Below are positions 1-7,390 of a DNA stretch of 18,063 nucleotides, piece by piece; the stretch's first letter is position 1, and the number at the start of each line of letters is the position of its first letter. A program made the translations under genes and the position numbers. The notes below the pieces were generated by a model that did not search any database, had not been told where the DNA came from, and saw nothing but the letters and a program-made list of their open reading frames with translations. This DNA comes from an uncultured Oscillospiraceae bacterium (GTDB lineage Bacteria; Bacillota; Clostridia; Oscillospirales; Oscillospiraceae), in contig CAKTJC010000045.1 of the NCBI GenBank assembly GCA_934567355.1, positions 1 through 18,063 of the forward strand, read 5' to 3'.

Positions 1-2
1 TC

Positions 3-452
3 TCCGAGCCGTTCAAGGACAGCAACGGCTATGGCGAGAGCATCGCCCGGCTTTCCAATATGCTGGGCGGCGGCGTCATTGTCCAGCGCTTCGGCGATCT
101 GGTGCGCGGCCGCAGAAGCACCGTCAAGCGGATCGAAGAGGGACTGGTTCGCCCCACCCTGGCGGCGACCCCCGGCGACCTGAGCCTGGTGCTCCCCAAG
201 CGGATTCTGGACGGAATCATCGAAATGATCTACGCTCTGGATAAAATTGCCCCCGGCACCGCCAACGATGATACTCTGCTGTATGGCGTCGAGGTCAAGT
301 TCTATAATATGGAGGTCGCTCTGGATGAAAATCTGGAGAGCTGCCACAAGGGTCTCTATGTCATCGGCGACGGCTCTGGCGTGACCCACTCCCTCTCCCA
401 TGCCTCCGCCAGCGGCGTCCACGTGGCAAGAAGGATTGCGGAAACTCTTTAA
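3..452 (+). CDS. FAD-dependent dehydrogenase, C-terminal part (5' end outside window)
   Basis: Only the last about 149 residues are present; the reading frame is open from base 3 and the true start lies upstream. The product resembles the C-terminal part of the NAD(FAD)-utilising dehydrogenases of the COG2509 type. The clearest sign is the terminal FAD-contacting stretch GLYVIGDGSGVTHSLSHASA, preceded by a glycine-rich segment (MLGGGVIVQRFGDL) and RPTLAATPGDL. Codons end mostly in G or C, as in nagB and the other genes of this half. The stop is followed at once by a strong hairpin that separates it from the convergent gene. The physiological substrate is not known for most members, so none is proposed. 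Confidence 0.75.
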   Translation, partial: SEPFKDSNGYGESIARLSNMLGGGVIVQRFGDLVRGRRSTVKRIEEGLVRPTLAATPGDLSLVLPKRILDGIIEMIYALDKIAPGTANDDTLLYGVEVKFYNMEVALDENLESCHKGLYVIGDGSGVTHSLSHASASGVHVARRIAETL

Positions 453-460
453 GTGCATAT

Positions 461-499
461 CAAAAAGCAGCTGCCCAAATTTAAGGCAGCTGCTTTTTG
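461..499. terminator. Bidirectional intrinsic terminator between convergent genes
   Basis: A perfect 15-bp stem, caaaaagcagctgcc (461-475) pairing with ggcagctgctttttg (485-499), encloses a 9-nt loop. The arms carry A-runs on one side and T-runs on the other, so either strand gives a GC stem followed by a U tract. It sits between the stop at 452 (+) and the stop at 514 (-), as expected for a shared terminator. Confidence 0.9.
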
Positions 500-513
500 C
501 AGAGGATCCAAAA

Positions 514-1269
514 TCAGATTTCCAAATGACTCTTTTTCAGGGCACCCTTGATGGCCACATAGAGAATGGGTGCGAAAACAATGGCAACGACGGCATTAAA
601 AATGGTAGCCGGAAGCTTTGCGCCCAGAGTGAGCATTGCCGCATCATGAGCCAGCCCGTTGACCCAGATGCCCTTGAGGTAGGATTTGAGCAGATACAGC
701 ACTGCATAGGTGACGGCGCCGGCGGTGGTTGCCCAGTTCGCAGCACCCATCCAGGCGGAGGATTTTTCCTCCCAGTTCGCCTTCATCACATTCCAGAACA
801 GCAGCCCGGTGACAAGACCGTAAGCGCCCTTTGTCAGGAAGGTGATCCAGCACTCTGCGATGTACAGCGGATTGAAGCAGTCGTAAATTGCCGAGCCGAT
901 GGCTGCGGCAAGCCCGCCATACCAGGGACCCAGCAGCAGGCCGGACAGCGCGCAGAAGATGTTGCCCAGATGGAATGAGGTGGTGCCTGCAATATCAATG
1001 GGCATCGTGACCCGGATGGCAGAACCCGCCACCGTCAGGGCAGCCAGAAGAGCGGTAATTACAATTTTTCGAATAGGAATACGTTGATTAGATTCGGACG
1101 AATCCTTTCCCTTCGTTTCGATGCCCAATTTTGTGCATATCATCTTGGCAATGTAGAATTCTATAGGATATAAGAGAAGAACCCCGAGACGGTAGCCGGT
1201 TGCATATCCGATAAGGATGTTGATTGCTGTCCCCAAGAAAAAAGATAAAAAATAAATAAGTAACTTCAA
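514..1269 (-). CDS. ECF transporter S component (substrate-binding membrane subunit)
   Basis: A 251-residue, very hydrophobic protein. The core resembles substrate-specific S components of energy-coupling-factor vitamin transporters (COG4720 / PF07155 type): a helix starting IRKIVITALLAALTVAGSAIRV, then MPIDIAGTTSFHLGNIF, then the glycine-rich GLLLGPWYGGLAAAIGSAIYD. These proteins bind a vitamin or similar small molecule and share a separate EcfA/EcfT energising module, which is not encoded here. The start is TTG (1267-1269), supported by aaggagg 8 nt upstream; no ATG fits better. Residues 1-50 form an extra hydrophobic region before a polar linker (KGKDSSESNQR), so the protein is longer than the usual 170-200 residues. 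The substrate is unknown. It is transcribed alone and ends at the shared terminator. Confidence 0.8.
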   Translation of the reverse strand: MKLLIYFLSFFLGTAINILIGYATGYRLGVLLLYPIEFYIAKMICTKLGIETKGKDSSESNQRIPIRKIVITALLAALTVAGSAIRVTMPIDIAGTTSFHLGNIFCALSGLLLGPWYGGLAAAIGSAIYDCFNPLYIAECWITFLTKGAYGLVTGLLFWNVMKANWEEKSSAWMGAANWATTAGAVTYAVLYLLKSYLKGIWVNGLAHDAAMLTLGAKLPATIFNAVVAIVFAPILYVAIKGALKKSHLEI

Positions 1270-1406
1270 AATAGTAGCCTCCTTGTTATTCTGAATTTAC
1301 ATGCTATCATTTACACGCCCGTAAGGGAATCATTTTGCTCCCATTATATCTTTAACTGGCCATAGTAAAAGCACCAAAATTGTATTATAAAATAAGGCCA
1401 GATGAT

Positions 1407-1448
1407 TACAGTCCATTTCGCTACATCGGTACTCCAAAATGGACTGTA
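1407..1448. repeat. 12-bp inverted repeat overlapping the nagB -35 region (operator-like)
   Basis: tacagtccattt (1407-1418) is the exact reverse complement of aaatggactgta (1437-1448); the spacer is 18 nt. The right arm runs into the proposed -35 box at 1445-1450. Repressor binding here would block polymerase, so an operator is a natural reading. A hairpin or a pair of separate half-sites is also possible. No regulator gene is adjacent. Confidence 0.55.
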
Positions 1449-1473
1449 CAAAGCGGGGGGATGATGCTATAAT
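1445..1473 (+). promoter_or_regulatory. Probable sigma-A promoter of nagB
   Basis: tgtaca (1445-1450, four of six matches to TTGACA) lies 17 nt before a perfect tataat (1468-1473). Transcription would start near 1480, giving a leader of about 65 nt that carries the tandem repeat. Confidence 0.6.
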
Positions 1474-1495
1474 GAATCCATGTGAAAGCGTGCGT

Positions 1496-1525
1496 GCAAA
1501 TCCAATTTATGCAAATCCAATTTAT
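1496..1525 (+). repeat. Perfect tandem duplication of 15 bp in the nagB leader
   Basis: gcaaatccaatttat occurs twice back to back (1496-1510, 1511-1525), between the promoter and the ribosome site. The unit length is a multiple of three and leaves an upstream in-frame reading, but that extension lacks a ribosome site and is not thought to be translated. Confidence 0.9.
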
Positions 1526-1543
1526 CAAACAAAGGAGAGCATT

Positions 1544-2281
1544 ATGAGACTGATTCGTGCAAAAGATTACCAGGATGTGAGCCGAAAGGCCGCCAACATC
1601 ATCGCTGCCCAGATTCAGCTGAAGCCCGACTGTGTTCTGGGTCTGGCAACCGGCAGCAGCCCCGTGGGCACTTATAAGGAGCTGATTAAAAAATATGAAA
1701 GCGGCGACCTGGACTTCTCCCAGGTGAAAACCGTGAACCTGGACGAGTATGTTGGTCTGACCAAGGATCACGACCAGAGCTATGCCTATTTCATGCGGGA
1801 TAACCTCTTCGACCATGTGAATATCGACCAGGCCAACTGCAACATCCCCAACGGCATGAACCCCGATGCGCAGGGGGAGTGCGCCCGCTATGATGCCGTC
1901 ATCGATTCCTTCGGCGGCGCTGACCTCCAGCTGCTGGGTCTGGGACCCAACGGCCATGTGGGCTTCAATGAGCCTGCGGATGCTTTCGTCAAGAACACCA
2001 ATAAGGTCAAGCTCACCGATGCCACCATCGATGCCAATGCCCGCTTCTTTGCAAACCGGGACGAAGTGCCCAAGTATGCCTACACCATGGGCATCGGCGG
2101 CATTATGAAGGCAAAGCGCGTCCTGCTGGTGGTCAACGGCAAAGCAAAGGCGCAGGCCGTCAAGGATTGCTTCTTTGGCCCCATCCGCCCCCAGGCCCCC
2201 GGCTCCATCCTGCAGCTGCACCCGGATTTCACCCTGGTAGCTGACGAAGAGGCGCTGTCCTTGGTAAAGGATCTGCTGTAA
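1544..2281 (+). CDS. nagB: Glucosamine-6-phosphate deaminase
   Basis: A 245-residue cytoplasmic enzyme converting glucosamine-6-phosphate to fructose-6-phosphate and ammonia, the step that feeds amino sugars into glycolysis. Family marks are visible: the N-terminal MRLIRAKDYQDVSRKAANII, the phosphate loop LGLATGSSPVGTY (residues 32-44), NLDEYVGL with the catalytic Asp67, and LGLGPNGHVGFNEP with His138 and Glu143. The length matches the short Gram-positive NagB type. The start at 1544 is chosen because aaaggag lies 6 nt upstream and the protein then begins as in the family. An in-frame ATG at 1439 would precede the proposed promoter's -10 box. The gene is monocistronic with its own promoter and terminator; no nagA is present in the window. 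Confidence 0.95.
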   Translation: MRLIRAKDYQDVSRKAANIIAAQIQLKPDCVLGLATGSSPVGTYKELIKKYESGDLDFSQVKTVNLDEYVGLTKDHDQSYAYFMRDNLFDHVNIDQANCNIPNGMNPDAQGECARYDAVIDSFGGADLQLLGLGPNGHVGFNEPADAFVKNTNKVKLTDATIDANARFFANRDEVPKYAYTMGIGGIMKAKRVLLVVNGKAKAQAVKDCFFGPIRPQAPGSILQLHPDFTLVADEEALSLVKDLL

Positions 2282-2285
2282 ACCC

Positions 2286-2324
2286 AATGCCCTAACCCTG
2301 GTTTTCGGGGTTAGGGCATTTTTT
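2286..2324 (+). terminator. Intrinsic terminator of nagB
   Basis: aatgccctaaccc (2286-2298) pairs perfectly with gggttagggcatt (2308-2320) and is followed by a T-run. It begins 4 nt after the nagB stop codon. It may also slow transcription from the convergent exonuclease gene, but the U tract is poor in that direction. Confidence 0.9.
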
Positions 2325-2393
2325 AGTATCCGGATCAGTCTCTTGAGATTGGATCCTTACTGTTTCTTTGCAGCTGTATCGCGGGGAAGCCGT

Positions 2394-3149
2394 TTAAATT
2401 TCCCACACCAATTCCACCGGGCAGTGGTCGGAGCCGAAGACTTCTGCGTGGATTGCGGCCTCTTTGATCTGGCCGGCAGTGCGGTCGGAAACGAGGAAAT
2501 AATCGATCCGCCACCCGGCGTTCTTTTCCCGGGCATGGAACATGTAGCTCCACCAGCTGTATGCTCCGGTCTGCCCGGGGTAAAGCCGGCGGAAGGAATC
2601 CGTAAATCCCATGTCCAACGTTTTTTGAAAACTCTCCCGCTCCTGATCGGAGAAGCCTGCGTTTCCGCGGTTGGAGGCGGGATTTTTCAGGTCAATTTCC
2701 TGATGGGCGACGTTCAGATCTCCGCAGATGATTACCGGTTTCCTGGCATCCAATTCCGCAAGCTTCGTGCGGAAGGCATCGTCCCATTTCATCCGGTGAT
2801 CGATCCGCGCCAGCTCCCGCTGCGCATTGGGGGTGTAGCAGGTGACCAGGAAAAACTGCGGGTATTCCAAGGTGATCATTCGCCCCTCTGTGTCCAGTTC
2901 CGGCATACCCACACCGTAGGTCACATTCATCGGCTCCTCTTTGGCGAAGATCGCCGTACCGGAGTAGCCTTTTTTCTGAGCGTAATTCCAGTAGGCGTGA
3001 TAGCCGGGGAGAGGAAGAGATACCTGCCCTTCAGAGAGCTTGGTCTCCTGCAGGCAGAAAAAATCGGCGTCTGTTTCGGTAAAATATTGCAGAAAACCTT
3101 TTTCAAGGCAGGCGCGCAGGCCGTTTACATTCCAGGAAATGAATTTCAT
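2394..3149 (-). CDS. xth: Exodeoxyribonuclease III (AP endonuclease, EEP family)
   Basis: A 251-residue DNA repair nuclease that cleaves at abasic sites and degrades DNA 3' to 5'. Motifs of the endonuclease/exonuclease/phosphatase fold are in order: WNVNGLR (6-12), LQETK (33-37, metal-binding Glu35), CYTPNAQ, ICGDLNVAH (catalytic Asp/Asn), and the terminal SDHCPVEL with Asp241 and His242. The length is normal for the family (about 250). Its ATG overlaps the stop of the upstream GerMN lipoprotein gene in an ATGA, so it is the last gene of the response regulator operon and is probably translationally coupled. Placing an AP endonuclease behind a two-component system is unusual. The symbol could equally be exoA. 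Confidence 0.95.
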   Translation of the reverse strand: MKFISWNVNGLRACLEKGFLQYFTETDADFFCLQETKLSEGQVSLPLPGYHAYWNYAQKKGYSGTAIFAKEEPMNVTYGVGMPELDTEGRMITLEYPQFFLVTCYTPNAQRELARIDHRMKWDDAFRTKLAELDARKPVIICGDLNVAHQEIDLKNPASNRGNAGFSDQERESFQKTLDMGFTDSFRRLYPGQTGAYSWWSYMFHAREKNAGWRIDYFLVSDRTAGQIKEAAIHAEVFGSDHCPVELVWEI

Positions 3150-3652
3150 ATCGTTCTCCTTTGCATTTCGGTGGTTTCCTCCGGGATATAGTCATCCAGC
3201 AGCAGCCAGCTGTCCCGCTGGATGGTCAGACGCCGTGTGCTGCTGATGATTGTGACCTCCCGGCAGTCGGTCAGATCAAAACAGGTCATGGCCAGGCAGG
3301 TGCAGGCAAGCGCGAATTTTGCATCAGTCAGCGCTGCTGCCTCTTGGGTCAGACGAACGCGGAATTCGTTTCCCCGCAGCACGGCCGAAAGTACCCGCGT
3401 TCCGTCGGGGAAGGGATTGACCAGCGCCTCGTTCACAGGATCGTAGAAATATTCGCCCAGCAGCGCCTCATAGTCATCCATGTGTCCGGTGCCGTCGATG
3501 GATTCATAATCGATCACGCTGTCTGCGGCACCGTGGCCATATTCCGCTTTCGGGTAGTAGAGATGCACCGGTTCAACCAGCAGCGTTCCCTTCCGTCCGC
3601 ACCCGGAAAGCAGCAGGCCCAGAAGCAGAAAAACAGAAAGCAGTCTTTTCAT
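3146..3652 (-). CDS. GerMN-domain lipoprotein
   Basis: A 168-residue exported lipoprotein. Residues 1-17 are a lipoprotein signal peptide ending in the lipobox LLSGC, with Cys18 as the lipidation site. The body (about 70-165) resembles the GerMN domain found in B. subtilis GerM and in many clostridial lipoproteins. Matching features are VNPFPDGTRVLSAVLRGNEFRVRLT followed by a long hydrophobic helix and a final segment with TIQRDSWLL. GerMN proteins act in spore-envelope assembly or germination, or are uncharacterised partners of sensor kinases. The gene overlaps the kinase stop by 4 nt (ATGA) and the exonuclease start by 4 nt, so it is co-translated with both. A role in sensing or envelope control with the kinase is inferred, not shown. 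Confidence 0.7.
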   Translation of the reverse strand: MKRLLSVFLLLGLLLSGCGRKGTLLVEPVHLYYPKAEYGHGAADSVIDYESIDGTGHMDDYEALLGEYFYDPVNEALVNPFPDGTRVLSAVLRGNEFRVRLTQEAAALTDAKFALACTCLAMTCFDLTDCREVTIISSTRRLTIQRDSWLLLDDYIPEETTEMQRRTI

Positions 3653-5088
3653 TGCACCGCCTCCGTATCAAACAGGGGAAAGGTGATGGTAAACCGGCTC
3701 CCTTTTCCGACTTCGCTTGCCACACAAATGGTTCCGCCGCTGCTTTGCACCAGGGCGTGGACAATGGAGAGCCCCAGCCCGCTTCCGCCGGTGGCACGGG
3801 AGCGGGACTTGTCTACCCGGTAAAAGCGGTCAAAGATATGTGCGAGGGCGTCTGCCGGGATTCCCTGCCCGGTGTCCTCCACGGTCAGCACAGCGTTGTC
3901 TGCCTCCCGCTGAAGGCAGACCCGCAGCACACCGCCCCGGACATTGTATTTGATGCCGTTTTCCATCAGATTGAAAACGATTTGATACAGATCGTCTTCC
4001 TCAATTAAAATGGGGCAGGCATCGCGCAGATCAAGCTCCATGCTCACCCCTGCCGCCTGCGCGGTGGGGGTGAGCATGCGCCATATCTGCTGTATGGTGG
4101 GGCGGATGGGGAGAATCTCCTGCTCGCCGCCGGGCTGGCTGTCGATCCGGGTCAGGGCAAGCAGTTTTTCCGTCATGCGGTTCAGGCGTTCAGCTTCGCT
4201 GCCGATGTCGGCGACAAATTCCAGCATGGTATCTTTATCCATATCGTTTTGCAGAATGGAGTCCGTCAGCAGCTTGATGGAGGCCAGGGGCGTTTTGATT
4301 TCGTGGGACGCATCGGAGACAAAACGACTTCGCATTGCCTCGGAGAGCTGCAGGCGGTCGGTCAGGTCGTTGATTTCCCTGCCCAGGAGCGCCAGCTCGT
4401 CATTGCCGGAAGTAACGACCTTGTGACTGTAGTCACCGCTCTGGATAATTCGCACGGAATCCATGATTCGCCCCATTTTTCGGGAAAGACGGCCGGAATA
4501 GAACAGGGAAAATACAACCACAGCAATTTCCAACCCGGCAGTGATCTGAAAGATATGCACCCGCAGACTGTGGATCAACGCACCTCGGATGGGGTCATAT
4601 TCCGTCATGTATACACTGCCGACGATCTGACCGTCCCTATAGATCGGGGCGGCACAGCGGCACAGGACGATCTTCCTGAGATAGCTCCCGTTAAAATGGT
4701 TTTCGCCATCCAATGCAAGAAGTACTTCGGGAAGCAGAATCCGCTTGCCTACGGCTGATGCGGCGCTGTCATACAAACCGGTGGCCGACTTATCCGTCAC
4801 GATCAGCCGCGAAGCGGTCAGGCTTTCCAGCTGCCCCAGGGAACGGGAAACGGCGGCTGGGGTCAGCACATCCAGCTGCGACAGTTCATCGCAGGCCAGC
4901 TGGCATTTTTCGAGGAAGGAATATTCTTTGCTCCGGTAAATCAGCCGTTCGCCGACCCGGAAACAGTAAAAATTCAGAAAAACCAATGCGGCCAGCGTCA
5001 CTGCCACATAAACCATGGCGTACAGAAAGGGGGAGCTGTGGTATCGGTGACTGACGCGGCTTCTATCTTCGGAAGTAATAGCCAACAC
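3649..5088 (-). CDS. Membrane sensor histidine kinase
   Basis: A 479-residue sensor kinase. The first transmembrane helix is about 22-43, followed by an extracellular sensing domain of about 130 residues, a second helix about 177-197 and a HAMP-like linker (198-250). The HisKA box SDASHEIKTPLASIK carries the phospho-acceptor His262. The ATPase domain has the N box NLMENGIKYN (373-382), G1 VEDTGQGIP (403-411), the F box FDRFYRV and G2 GGSGLGLSI. All catalytic elements are intact. The GTG start (5086-5088) lies inside the response regulator gene (26-nt overlap) and is preceded in frame by a TGA; the TTG at 5083-5085 is the other possible start. The partner is the adjacent regulator. The architecture is PhoR/WalK-like, but the signal is unknown. 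Confidence 0.93.
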   Translation of the reverse strand: MLAITSEDRSRVSHRYHSSPFLYAMVYVAVTLAALVFLNFYCFRVGERLIYRSKEYSFLEKCQLACDELSQLDVLTPAAVSRSLGQLESLTASRLIVTDKSATGLYDSAASAVGKRILLPEVLLALDGENHFNGSYLRKIVLCRCAAPIYRDGQIVGSVYMTEYDPIRGALIHSLRVHIFQITAGLEIAVVVFSLFYSGRLSRKMGRIMDSVRIIQSGDYSHKVVTSGNDELALLGREINDLTDRLQLSEAMRSRFVSDASHEIKTPLASIKLLTDSILQNDMDKDTMLEFVADIGSEAERLNRMTEKLLALTRIDSQPGGEQEILPIRPTIQQIWRMLTPTAQAAGVSMELDLRDACPILIEEDDLYQIVFNLMENGIKYNVRGGVLRVCLQREADNAVLTVEDTGQGIPADALAHIFDRFYRVDKSRSRATGGSGLGLSIVHALVQSSGGTICVASEVGKGSRFTITFPLFDTEAVQ

Positions 5089-5743
5089 TCCATTTCGTCA
5101 GGATTTGCTTCGGCTCTCCCGGATTGCTTTCCAGCTTTTCCCGCAGCCGGCGGATGTGTACGTCAACGGTGCGGCTGTCGCCCCGGGCTTCCTCGTCCCA
5201 TAATTTTCCCAGCAGCTCTTCCCGGGAAAAAACCTGATTGGGATGGTTCATCAGAAATTCGATCAGGTCAAATTCCTTGGCGGTGAGGTCGACGCGGGTA
5301 CCGTTCCGAAAAGCGTTCCGGCTGCCGGGGTCCAGTGCAATGGAACCGGCGGTGAGCAGGCTGTCATTTTGTCTGCTTTGTTCCATCCCGGAGCGGCGAA
5401 GCAGTGCCCGAATGCGGGCCTTCAGCTCCAGGATCTGAAATGGCTTTGTCAGGTAGTCGTCTGCGCCGCAATCGAATCCCTCCAGCTTTGCTTCGCCTTC
5501 AGATTTTGCCGTGAGCATGATAATGGGGACGGTGGAAAAATCCCGGATCTGCCTGCAGGCAGTAAATCCGTCCAGCTGCGGCATCATCACGTCCAATATT
5601 ACCAGATCGGGTGTTTCCTCCCGCACCAGACGGACGGCGTCCAGTCCAGTGCTTCCGGAAACCACCTGAAAACCGTCGCTTTGCAGATTATACCGGATGC
5701 CCTTTACAAGCAAGGCTTCGTCATCCACGACCAGTATTTTCAT
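5063..5743 (-). CDS. OmpR/PhoB-family response regulator
   Basis: A 226-residue transcription factor. The receiver domain (1-about 118) has the acidic pocket VVDDE (5-9), the phosphorylated Asp51 in VILDVMMPQ, the conserved Thr in MLTAK and the Lys in LTKPF. The C-terminal winged-helix domain shows the OmpR pattern DLTAKEFDLIEFLMNHP and RTVDVHIRRLREKLE. The start ATG has aaggagg about 6 nt upstream. It is the first gene of a four-gene minus-strand operon (regulator, kinase, GerMN lipoprotein, exonuclease III). It diverges from the carboxypeptidase-like gene at 5921, whose promoter region is therefore a plausible regulatory target. Confidence 0.95.
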   Translation of the reverse strand: MKILVVDDEALLVKGIRYNLQSDGFQVVSGSTGLDAVRLVREETPDLVILDVMMPQLDGFTACRQIRDFSTVPIIMLTAKSEGEAKLEGFDCGADDYLTKPFQILELKARIRALLRRSGMEQSRQNDSLLTAGSIALDPGSRNAFRNGTRVDLTAKEFDLIEFLMNHPNQVFSREELLGKLWDEEARGDSRTVDVHIRRLREKLESNPGEPKQILTKWSVGYYFRR

Positions 5744-5782
5744 GAAATATCCTCCTTGTAAAATCCACGGTGGAAGTATTCA

Positions 5783-5811
5783 TTGACGGAGAAGGAAAAA
5801 ACTGATATAAT
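5783..5811 (+). promoter_or_regulatory. Strong sigma-A promoter of the carboxypeptidase-like gene
   Basis: ttgacg (5783-5788) and a perfect tataat (5806-5811) are separated by exactly 17 nt. Transcription should start near 5818, leaving a leader of about 100 nt before the ATG at 5921. Confidence 0.85.
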
Positions 5812-5820
5812 ATCACTCAA

Positions 5821-5853
5821 ATCCAAACTGGCGGAGTGTTCCAAAGTTTGGAT
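5821..5853. repeat. 9-bp inverted repeat at the predicted transcript 5' end
   Basis: atccaaact (5821-5829) and agtttggat (5845-5853) are perfect reverse complements around a 15-nt spacer. CCAAA also occurs twice in the same orientation about 18 nt apart. The element starts about 3 nt after the predicted transcription start. It could be an operator for the divergent response regulator or a 5' stem that protects the mRNA. Confidence 0.6.
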
Positions 5854-5920
5854 CCCGTATCCGATTATACACGATTTTTCACTGCCGGACAACCCCGGTG
5901 TGCCATAATGAGGGAGAATT

Positions 5921-7390
5921 ATGAAAAAACATTCTATCCTGACCCGTTTCGCTGCTCTGGCGCTGGCAGTTGCCTGTGCGCTTTCTCCGGCAGCTGCGGC
6001 AGAGTCGACAGATCAGACTGAGTATATGCCCGTGGACGGCCCATCAGCAAATTCGGATCTGGCCTATGGCAGCGTGTGCGTCCTCAACGGCTGCCGCACC
6101 ATTGATGGCTATGTTCCCCTGGCGGGCTCCGACAGGAGGCTGGATACCGCCCAGGCTGCCATTGCCTTTGAGCGCAATACCGGTACTTTGGTTTATGCAT
6201 ACAATCCGGATGCCAAGCTTCCGCTGGGCGGTCTGGCGAAGATGGTCTTGGCGCTTCTGACCCTGGAATACTGTGAGTTGGATGAGGTTCTGACTGTCGC
6301 AAATAACAACCGCTTTCCTGTCGGTCAGGTGCACGTTAATCTGAAGAATGAAGAGCAGCTGACTGTGGAGGATTTGCTTAACTGTGTCATTCTGGCCAAT
6401 GCCAGTGATGCCTGCGTTGTCCTTGCAGAGCGGGTAGCGGGCAATTCAGAGGGAATGGTGACGCTGATGAACAACCGCGTCCGCCAGATGGGCTGCACCA
6501 GTACGAATTTTTCCAATGTGTATGGCGGCGACAGCGGCACTGCCTATACCACTGCCCGTGATATGGCGCGTATCACCGTGGAATGCACCCGCAATGAAAA
6601 ATTTATGGCACTTTACTCCAGAGCGACCTACACGGTGCCAGCCACCAACCGCTCGGATGCGCGGAACCTGGAATGCACCAACTATTTTGTCTACAGCAAA
6701 AATATTAACAAATTTTATGATGATCATGTCACCGGGGGCTTCCAGAGCGCCTCCACCGGCACCGGCGCCAGCCTGACATGGACGGCAAATTATCGCAATA
6801 TGGATATGGTCTTCGTTGTTCTGGGGGCAACCCGTCAATACTATGACAACGGCTGGCAGGTCAAGATCTACGGTAACTTTGAAGAGGGCCAGTCCCTGAT
6901 GAATTATATCTATAATAATTTCAAGGCCACCCGTATTCTCTATAGTGGACAGGCGCTGAAGCAATTCAGCGTTACCGGCGGCGACTGCGATTTGGTGGCG
7001 GAGCCGCATATGGATCTGGACACGATCTTGCCCAATGATGCCCATATGGATAACCTGATCATGGAATATTCGGATAAGGGGCTCACAGCGCCCATCAGTC
7101 AGGACGATATGGTGGCGACGGTGGAGGTTTGGTACCGCAGTACCTGCCTGCATGAGGCGGAGCTGTATGCCATGCAGGATGTCCGGACTGCTTCTAATTC
7201 CGGACTGAAGGTTCTGGGCGGCGCGAACAGGAGCGGTTCAGAATCCCGTTTGTCCCGTTATGCGCTGATTTTCTGCCTGATCATCCTGGTGCCTGTGGGC
7301 GGCTATCTGGGACTGAATTATGTGTTGCGCATGCGGCGCCGTGCAAAAGTCCGCCGCCGCCGGGAACAGAAGAGGAGGCGCGGTTATTGA
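5921..7390 (+). CDS. D-Ala-D-Ala carboxypeptidase homologue (peptidase S11) lacking catalytic motifs
   Basis: A 489-residue exported membrane-anchored protein. The signal peptide is about 1-26 (ends SPAAAA). The penicillin-binding-protein-5/DacF-like fold spans about 65-330, with a C-terminal domain to about 430. A transmembrane helix is at about 446-468, followed by a very basic cytoplasmic tail ([12 protein letters not shown]...). In active members the motifs are SxxK, SxN and KTG. Here the positions read GLAK (104-107, Gly for the nucleophilic Ser), NAS (160-162) and FQS (274-276). The surrounding text still aligns: [28 protein letters not shown] and [18 protein letters not shown]. The frame is intact over 489 codons, so this looks like a conserved pseudoenzyme, perhaps a peptidoglycan-binding scaffold, rather than a decaying gene. 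RBS gggagaa lies before the ATG. It overlaps the next gene. Confidence 0.85.
   Translation: MKKHSILTRFAALALAVACALSPAAAAESTDQTEYMPVDGPSANSDLAYGSVCVLNGCRTIDGYVPLAGSDRRLDTAQAAIAFERNTGTLVYAYNPDAKLPLGGLAKMVLALLTLEYCELDEVLTVANNNRFPVGQVHVNLKNEEQLTVEDLLNCVILANASDACVVLAERVAGNSEGMVTLMNNRVRQMGCTSTNFSNVYGGDSGTAYTTARDMARITVECTRNEKFMALYSRATYTVPATNRSDARNLECTNYFVYSKNINKFYDDHVTGGFQSASTGTGASLTWTANYRNMDMVFVVLGATRQYYDNGWQVKIYGNFEEGQSLMNYIYNNFKATRILYSGQALKQFSVTGGDCDLVAEPHMDLDTILPNDAHMDNLIMEYSDKGLTAPISQDDMVATVEVWYRSTCLHEAELYAMQDVRTASNSGLKVLGGANRSGSESRLSRYALIFCLIILVPVGGYLGLNYVLRMRRRAKVRRRREQKRRRGY

Larger units (their letters stand above)
1270..1543. other. Divergent intergenic region between ECF gene and nagB
   Basis: This region holds the ribosome site of the minus-strand ECF gene, a possible minus-strand -10 (tataat, complement of attata near 1345-1350), the inverted repeat at 1407-1448, the nagB promoter and a 15-bp tandem repeat. 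I looked for a preQ1, FMN, TPP or other riboswitch core upstream of the ECF gene and recognised none. Confidence 0.5.

Noticed and set aside
1270..1400. Riboswitch upstream of the ECF transporter gene
   Set aside because: No core motif of preQ1, TPP, FMN, cobalamin or folate-type riboswitches was recognised.
1482..1500. CcpA cre-like word tgaaagcg downstream of the nagB promoter
   Set aside because: Only one half matches the cre consensus; the second half is wrong at several conserved positions.
1439..1543. N-terminal extension of nagB from an upstream ATG
   Set aside because: It begins before the proposed -10 box and includes the tandem repeat, and a much better ribosome site sits before the ATG at 1544.
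1421..2287. Long minus-strand open frame opposite nagB
   Set aside because: A shadow of the real gene in the other strand; it has no family resemblance and no ribosome site.
6446..7153. 235-codon minus-strand open frame inside the carboxypeptidase-like gene
   Set aside because: Antisense shadow caused by codon bias; no start signal or recognisable protein.
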